DNA of 64,000 nt from JBQLZQ01 sp052168355 (GTDB taxonomy: Bacteria > Pseudomonadota > Alphaproteobacteria > DSM-16000 > Inquilinaceae): the NCBI GenBank assembly GCA_052168355.1, contig JBQLZQ010000059.1, forward strand, positions 1-64,000. Direction: 5' to 3'. Numbering within the stretch: the stretch's first letter is position 1; each line of letters opens with the position of its first letter. The translations under genes and the position numbers were made by a program. This document shows positions 59,699-64,000 of this stretch, piece by piece. The notes under the pieces were generated by a model, which was not told the DNA's origin, ran no database searches, and saw only the letters and a list, made by a program, of their open reading frames with translations.

Positions 59699-60589
59699 TC
59701 AAAAACGCCGCGGGGCGAAGCGGCAGGCGGCGGTCAGGCTTTGGCCGGGTGCGAGCACGCGCAAGCCGTGGGCCTGCGCACCGCCGTCCAGATTGTGGGC
59801 ATCAACGGCATGCGAGACCGGTTCAAAGCAGAAAAAAGCGGCGGTCTTGGACGGGCTATAGACGATGTAAGTGTCCAGCGGCGGCTCGGCGGCGATGTCG
59901 AGAACGACATTGCGATCATCCCACACCATTTCGGCGCGGCCGTTCCAGCCGGTGAAGCCGTTGTTGATCCAACCGGCGGGCAAGGGGCGGCCTTCGCGAA
60001 AGTCCCACGCGGGACGGTCCTCGAGCCCGACATGGCGGGTCGGCAAATGGCGGTCGTCCTCCAGCCAAACGCCGGTCGCGGGCGCTCGGATCCGGGTGCC
60101 CGTTGTGCGCGGTAACCAGGGGTGGAACCCCAGTCCGAACGGCAGTGGTCGGTCGGCCCGGTTTTCCACCGTCAGCGTCATGGTGAGCGCGCCGGCCTCA
60201 AGGCCATAGGCGAGGTCGGCGACGTAGGCGTAGGGATCGGGCCCGTCGGACACCAGTCGGAAGGCAGCGTCCGTGGGAGTCGTGGACACCGTTTCCCAGG
60301 ATGCCGCAAAGCCGTTGCCGTGGATCGGGCACGGTTCGCCCGGCAGGTTCGGCGCCAGGGCGTGAAACCTACCGCCAAACCGAAAGCCGCCGCCGGAAAT
60401 GCGGTTCGACCAGGGCACCAGCACAATGCACCCCAGATCGAACGGCCGGCCATCCCAGTCCGCCGCCGCCGGTCGGAACAGCGGGACCGGATCGCCGCCA
60501 TCGATCAGATCGTAGCGGGCCAGGCCGGCGCCCACCGCCGGCACGATCTCCGCCAACGCAACGCCATCGGACAAGCGCACCCGCTTCAT
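59699..60589 (-). CDS. aldose 1-epimerase-like protein
   Basis: 296 residues from the ATG at 60589. Galactose-mutarotase-like beta-sandwich: PWSNRISGGGFRFGG, IHGNGFAASWE (His in position of the catalytic base), LPFGLGFHPWL (second His) and the late FCFEPVSHAVDAHN with the catalytic Glu. It would interconvert sugar anomers. It is the last gene of the Frc-type sugar operon, 13 bases after an SDR. Confidence 0.85.
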   Translation of the reverse strand: MKRVRLSDGVALAEIVPAVGAGLARYDLIDGGDPVPLFRPAAADWDGRPFDLGCIVLVPWSNRISGGGFRFGGRFHALAPNLPGEPCPIHGNGFAASWETVSTTPTDAAFRLVSDGPDPYAYVADLAYGLEAGALTMTLTVENRADRPLPFGLGFHPWLPRTTGTRIRAPATGVWLEDDRHLPTRHVGLEDRPAWDFREGRPLPAGWINNGFTGWNGRAEMVWDDRNVVLDIAAEPPLDTYIVYSPSKTAAFFCFEPVSHAVDAHNLDGGAQAHGLRVLAPGQSLTAACRFAPRRF

Positions 60590-60602
60590 CGCCAAGCGGG
60601 AC

Positions 60603-61349
60603 CTACCAGCCGCCGTCGATGGCGATGTTCTGGCCGGCGATCATGTCCGACGCCGGCCCGGCCAGGAACAGGACCAGGGCCGCCACGTCGTCCGGCTGGA
60701 TCCGGTTCTTCAGACACTGGTTTTCCAGGACCCAATCATTGTACTGCTGCAGCCGGTCGCCGAACACCCGCTCCTCGGCCTCCGACACGACGGCGCCGGG
60801 AGAGATGGCGTTGACCCTAATCCCGTGAGGGCCCAGTTCCCGCGCCAGTCCCTTGGTCAGGCCGTACAGCGCGCCCTTGGACGCGACATAGGGCACATAG
60901 CCGTCCCACCGCCCGTTGAGGGTGATCGAGCAGAAATTGACGATTTTGCCGTAGCCCTTTGCCTTCATGCCCGGCGCCACCGCCCGGGTCAGCGCAAAGG
61001 CGGCAGAGGAATTGACCCGCACCTGATCCTCGTACTCGGTCAGCGAGAATTCCTCGAACGGCTTGTTGATGATCAAGGCGGCGTTGTTGATCAGCACGTC
61101 GATGCCGCCGGCCTCGTCGGCCAGGGCCCGGGTCCGTCCCTCGCCGGCCGCCAGATCGTTGAGATCGAGCCCGACATAGCGCGCCCCGCCTCCGAGAGAG
61201 GCGGCCAGGGCATTGCCCTCGGCCGCCAGGTCCGGCCGGTCGAGCAGCAGCAGGCGGCCTCCGGCATCGGCCAGCGCGCGAGCCTGGGCCCGGCCCAGCG
61301 TGCCCAACGCCCCGGTCAACAGGACAGTCTTGCCGTCGAGGTTCGCCAT
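60603..61349 (-). CDS. short-chain dehydrogenase/reductase of a sugar operon
   Basis: 248 residues: TGALGTLG (12-19), NNAA (88-91), catalytic Ser141, Tyr154 and Lys158 (YVASK), ending IAIDGGW. It starts 8 bases after the transporter ATPase. It probably oxidises the sugar brought in by this importer, with the epimerase providing the reactive anomer. Confidence 0.87.
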   Translation of the reverse strand: MANLDGKTVLLTGALGTLGRAQARALADAGGRLLLLDRPDLAAEGNALAASLGGGARYVGLDLNDLAAGEGRTRALADEAGGIDVLINNAALIINKPFEEFSLTEYEDQVRVNSSAAFALTRAVAPGMKAKGYGKIVNFCSITLNGRWDGYVPYVASKGALYGLTKGLARELGPHGIRVNAISPGAVVSEAEERVFGDRLQQYNDWVLENQCLKNRIQPDDVAALVLFLAGPASDMIAGQNIAIDGGW

Positions 61350-61357
61350 GTCCGTCC

Positions 61358-62089
61358 TCACAAAAGCTCGTGGATCTCGTCGATCGAGGTGTCGGCGACC
61401 GGCCGGTCGAACACGATCTCGCCACGCGCCATGGCGACGACCCGGTCGCAGGACTGAAAGACCTGATGCATGTTGTGGCTGATGAAGATGCCGGTGACCC
61501 CCTGATCCTTGAGCCCGGCGACGAAGGTCAGCACCTTGTTGGTCTCCTTGACCGACAGATGGTTGGTCGGCTCGTCCAGGATCAGCACCTTCGACTTGAA
61601 ATGCATGGCCCGGGCGATGGCCACGCCCTGGCGCTGGCCGCCCGACAGTTCGCCGACCAGGGCGTCGGGGGACCGCAGATGCAGATCGACATCGGCGATG
61701 GCCTGCACGCTTTCCTCCCGCATCCGCCGGAAGTCCATCAGACCGAAGCCGAACGCGGAGACCTTCATCGGCTCGCGCCCGATGAACAGGTTGCGGGCGA
61801 TCGACATGGTCGGAACCATGGAGTTGTATTGATAGATGGTCTCGATCCCCAGGCGCATGGCGTGCTTGGGGTTGCGGATACGCACCGGGGTTCCGTCGAT
61901 GTGGATATCGCCGGCATCGGGCGCGTGCACCCCCGACAGGATCTTGATCAGCGTGGACTTGCCCGCGCCATTGTCGCCGACCAGGCCGACCACCTCCCCC
62001 GGCAGCACGTCGAGACTGACATTCTTCAGCGCGTGAACGCCCGAATACCATTTCTGCAGACCCCGGCAGGCGATGATCGGCGTGGTCAA
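61358..62089 (-). CDS. sugar ABC transporter ATPase, single-cassette FrcA type
   Basis: 243 residues with a TTG start overlapping the permease stop (TTGA, 62086-62089). Walker A GDNGAGKST, Q-loop region IETIYQYNSMVPTMSIARNLFIGREP, signature LSGGQRQG, Walker B VLILDEPTNHLS. One cassette only, as in FrcA, not the double RbsA type seen at 23523. Confidence 0.9.
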   Translation of the reverse strand: MTTPIIACRGLQKWYSGVHALKNVSLDVLPGEVVGLVGDNGAGKSTLIKILSGVHAPDAGDIHIDGTPVRIRNPKHAMRLGIETIYQYNSMVPTMSIARNLFIGREPMKVSAFGFGLMDFRRMREESVQAIADVDLHLRSPDALVGELSGGQRQGVAIARAMHFKSKVLILDEPTNHLSVKETNKVLTFVAGLKDQGVTGIFISHNMHQVFQSCDRVVAMARGEIVFDRPVADTSIDEIHELL

Positions 62090-63069
62090 GGGTCGATCTC
62101 CACCTTCATGCGTCCGGCGGTCTTGCGCATCCAGGCGTTGACGATGACGGCGAAGATGGTCAGCGCGCCGATGGCGAACTTGAACCAGTTGGCGTCGACC
62201 TGGGTCAGCACCAGGCCGTTGTCGATGACCCTGATGAGGAGCGCCCCGACCACGGCGCCCAGCACGGTCCCCACGCCGCCGGCCAGGGCCGCGCCGCCGA
62301 TCACCGCCGCGGCCACGGCCTGCAGCTCCATCCCCTCGCCGATCGACGGCAGCGGCGACCCCAGACGCAGCACCTGGATGAGCCCGGCAAAGCCGGCCAG
62401 GACCGAGCACAGCATGAAACAGCCGATCTTGACCCGGACGGTGGGTATGCCCAGCGAAGACGCGGCCTCAAGAAAGCCGCCTGTCGCCTTGATCCAGTTG
62501 CCGATATTGGTCAGGGACAGGAACGCGGCGGCCAGAACGGCGATCCCGGCGAACCACAGGAATGACATCCGGAACAGATCCGCCGGACCGACAAAGCGGG
62601 TGAACAGCCAATTGGGCAGATCGGGCGGCAGCAGCGGCGGAAACCCGCCGGAAATGACGATCGTCAGCGACCGCGCCACGAACAGCATGCCAAGGGTGGC
62701 GATAAAACTGGGGATGCCGAAGCGCGTGGTGATGATGCCGTTGATCAGGCCGATCCCGGCGGCCACCAGCAGCCCGAGCAGCGTCGCCGGGAAAAACGGG
62801 ATGCCGTCGGCCAGCGCGATGGCGATGACCATGGGCGTCAGGGCGAACACCGATCCGACCGACAGGTCGAACTCGCCGCAGATCATCAGGATCGTGACCC
62901 CGATGGCGACCAACGCCATTTCCGGCAGCAGCCCCAGAATGCCGCGCAGGTTCTCCAGCGACAGAAAAATGCCGTCGGAGCGGATCTGGAACACCACCGT
63001 CAGCACAACCAACAGCGTAAGGCCGGCGATTTCAGGCTTTTGGAGATAGATCTTGAACAGACGTTTCAT
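62086..63069 (-). CDS. sugar ABC transporter permease, FrcC/RbsC type
   Basis: 327 residues from the ATG at 63069. ICGEFDLSVGSVFALTPMVIAIAL and VIGGAALAGGVGTVLGAVVGALLIRVIDNG mark the family. Its partners are the ATPase downstream and the binding protein 79 bases upstream. A homodimeric channel is likely since no second permease is present in the window. Confidence 0.9.
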   Translation of the reverse strand: MKRLFKIYLQKPEIAGLTLLVVLTVVFQIRSDGIFLSLENLRGILGLLPEMALVAIGVTILMICGEFDLSVGSVFALTPMVIAIALADGIPFFPATLLGLLVAAGIGLINGIITTRFGIPSFIATLGMLFVARSLTIVISGGFPPLLPPDLPNWLFTRFVGPADLFRMSFLWFAGIAVLAAAFLSLTNIGNWIKATGGFLEAASSLGIPTVRVKIGCFMLCSVLAGFAGLIQVLRLGSPLPSIGEGMELQAVAAAVIGGAALAGGVGTVLGAVVGALLIRVIDNGLVLTQVDANWFKFAIGALTIFAVIVNAWMRKTAGRMKVEIDP

Positions 63070-63148
63070 CGGATCCGGGCGGTGGTGGGAACGGATGCTA
63101 TTCGACGGTCGCCCGCACCTGGCACGGGCGACCGTCGAAAACACGGCG

Positions 63149-64000
63149 TCAGCGCAGGCCTTGAGCGGCCAGATCCATGATGCCGTCGACCTGGTCGGGA
63201 CGGACCACACCCTGCCCGGTGTCGATATCGGTCGGCGCCAGCCCCACCGTCTCGGCCAGGTAGACCTGCATGACCGGCATGAACCCCTGCATGTAGGGCT
63301 GCTGATCGATCTGAACCTGGACGTATCCGGCCTTCATCTGCTGCAGCACTTCCGGCACCAGGTCGAACCCGCCCAGCAGCACCGTGCCCGGGGCCACGTT
63401 CCGGTCGGCCAGGACGCGGGCCACGCCGGCATGCCAATAGCCGGTGTCGAAATAGACGGTGGTGTCGGGATTGGCGTTGAGGTAGGCGCCGACGCGGTCG
63501 GCGACGATGGCCAGATCGGTGCCGGTGTCGAGACGTTCGATCGACACCTCCCGGTCCGGGTTGGCCGCCTTGTAGTCTTCCAAAAACTGGATGACGCCGC
63601 CGCCGCGCTGTTCCGACCAGTTCTGCCCCGGCGCGGAAATACCGACCACGGCGTTGATCGGACCCTCGGCCGGGAAGTTTTCCGACATGGCTTCGCCCAG
63701 CGCGTAGCCGGCGGCCAGGAAGCCCTGGCCGATGAACGCCTGACGGTCGTTGCCTGCCCTGCCCTCGGTATCGTCGACATTGGCGGCGATGACGAGAACG
63801 CCCTTGGCCCTGGCATCGGCGATGATCTGGTCGAAGGCCTGGTTGTCGACGATGGAGGTGATCAGGGCGGTCGGGTTGCGGGCCAGCGCCGCCTGCATGT
63901 TGGCGACCTGCTGGTCGATCGACCCTTCGGTCTGGGTGAAGACCATCTGGCACTGGGCCTCGACGCGGGCGCAGGCATCGTCGAAGCCCTTCTTGACCGC
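63149..64000 (-). CDS. sugar-binding protein of the Frc-type ABC importer (partial, 5' end outside window)
   Basis: 284 codons are present; the signal peptide and first residues lie beyond the window edge. The seen part is a ribose-type type I periplasmic-binding fold with SIDQQVANMQAALARNPTALITSIVD and LAQKG-like periplasmic contacts, ending DLAAQGLR. It would supply a monosaccharide to the permease at 62086. Confidence 0.87.
   Translation of the reverse strand, partial: AVKKGFDDACARVEAQCQMVFTQTEGSIDQQVANMQAALARNPTALITSIVDNQAFDQIIADARAKGVLVIAANVDDTEGRAGNDRQAFIGQGFLAAGYALGEAMSENFPAEGPINAVVGISAPGQNWSEQRGGGVIQFLEDYKAANPDREVSIERLDTGTDLAIVADRVGAYLNANPDTTVYFDTGYWHAGVARVLADRNVAPGTVLLGGFDLVPEVLQQMKAGYVQVQIDQQPYMQGFMPVMQVYLAETVGLAPTDIDTGQGVVRPDQVDGIMDLAAQGLR

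Overview
The window is GC-rich, densely packed DNA of alphaproteobacterial character. This is inferred from the gene families (urt/ure cluster, uronate dehydrogenase, RuBisCO-like sugar-acid enzymes), from promoters that fit the alphaproteobacterial EcfG general-stress consensus, and from FNR/FixK-type boxes. Start-stop overlaps (ATGA, GTGA, TTGA) are common, so most genes lie in translationally coupled operons. The picture is of a free-living or plant/algal-detritus-associated heterotroph that scavenges acid sugars, branched sugars, urea and compatible solutes. I see no tRNA, rRNA, CRISPR array or insertion sequence.

1-7.3 kb: an acid-sugar region. It holds the tail of a dihydrodipicolinate-synthase-type dehydratase, an alpha/beta hydrolase, a PhyH oxygenase, an SMP-30 lactonase, uronate dehydrogenase, an RraA-like aldolase, a sulfatase and an enolase-superfamily dehydratase. 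Together they cover most of the oxidative uronate route (uronate, aldarolactone, aldarate, keto-deoxy-aldarate). 7.4-13.8 kb: a membrane protein (DUF4153), a haem-sensor/HAMP protein coupled to a class III nucleotide cyclase, a zinc metallopeptidase, and two stress-type genes with EcfG-like promoters.

13.8-27.2 kb (minus strand): a long operon with a ribose-type ABC importer, two paralogous Gfo/Idh/MocA dehydrogenases flanking an SDR, a RuBisCO-like protein, a DUF1537 sugar-acid kinase, a D-apionate-oxidoisomerase-like protein, a GNAT protein and an IlvD/EDD pentonate dehydratase. The best reading is uptake and catabolism of D-apiose or a related branched sugar.

28-39.3 kb (minus strand): a complete urea system, urtABCDE-ureDABCEFG plus a HupE/UreJ nickel permease, behind a near-perfect sigma-54 promoter. 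39.8-46.2 kb (minus strand): a LacI regulator, sugar-binding protein, two ABC permeases (one carrying a DUF11-like insertion) and an MGH1/GH63-type glycosidase, probably a glycosyl-glycerate or alpha-glucoside salvage operon. 46.4-52.5 kb: Hsp20, a CpdA-like phosphodiesterase, an SLC13 transporter, a GMC oxidoreductase, a GNAT protein and an RpiB-like isomerase.

52.8-59.7 kb: a liv-type ABC importer with a twin-arginine binding protein, an SDR and a fumarate-reductase-like flavoprotein. 59.7-64 kb (minus strand): a Frc-type sugar ABC importer (binding protein cut by the window edge), an SDR and an aldose-1-epimerase-like protein.
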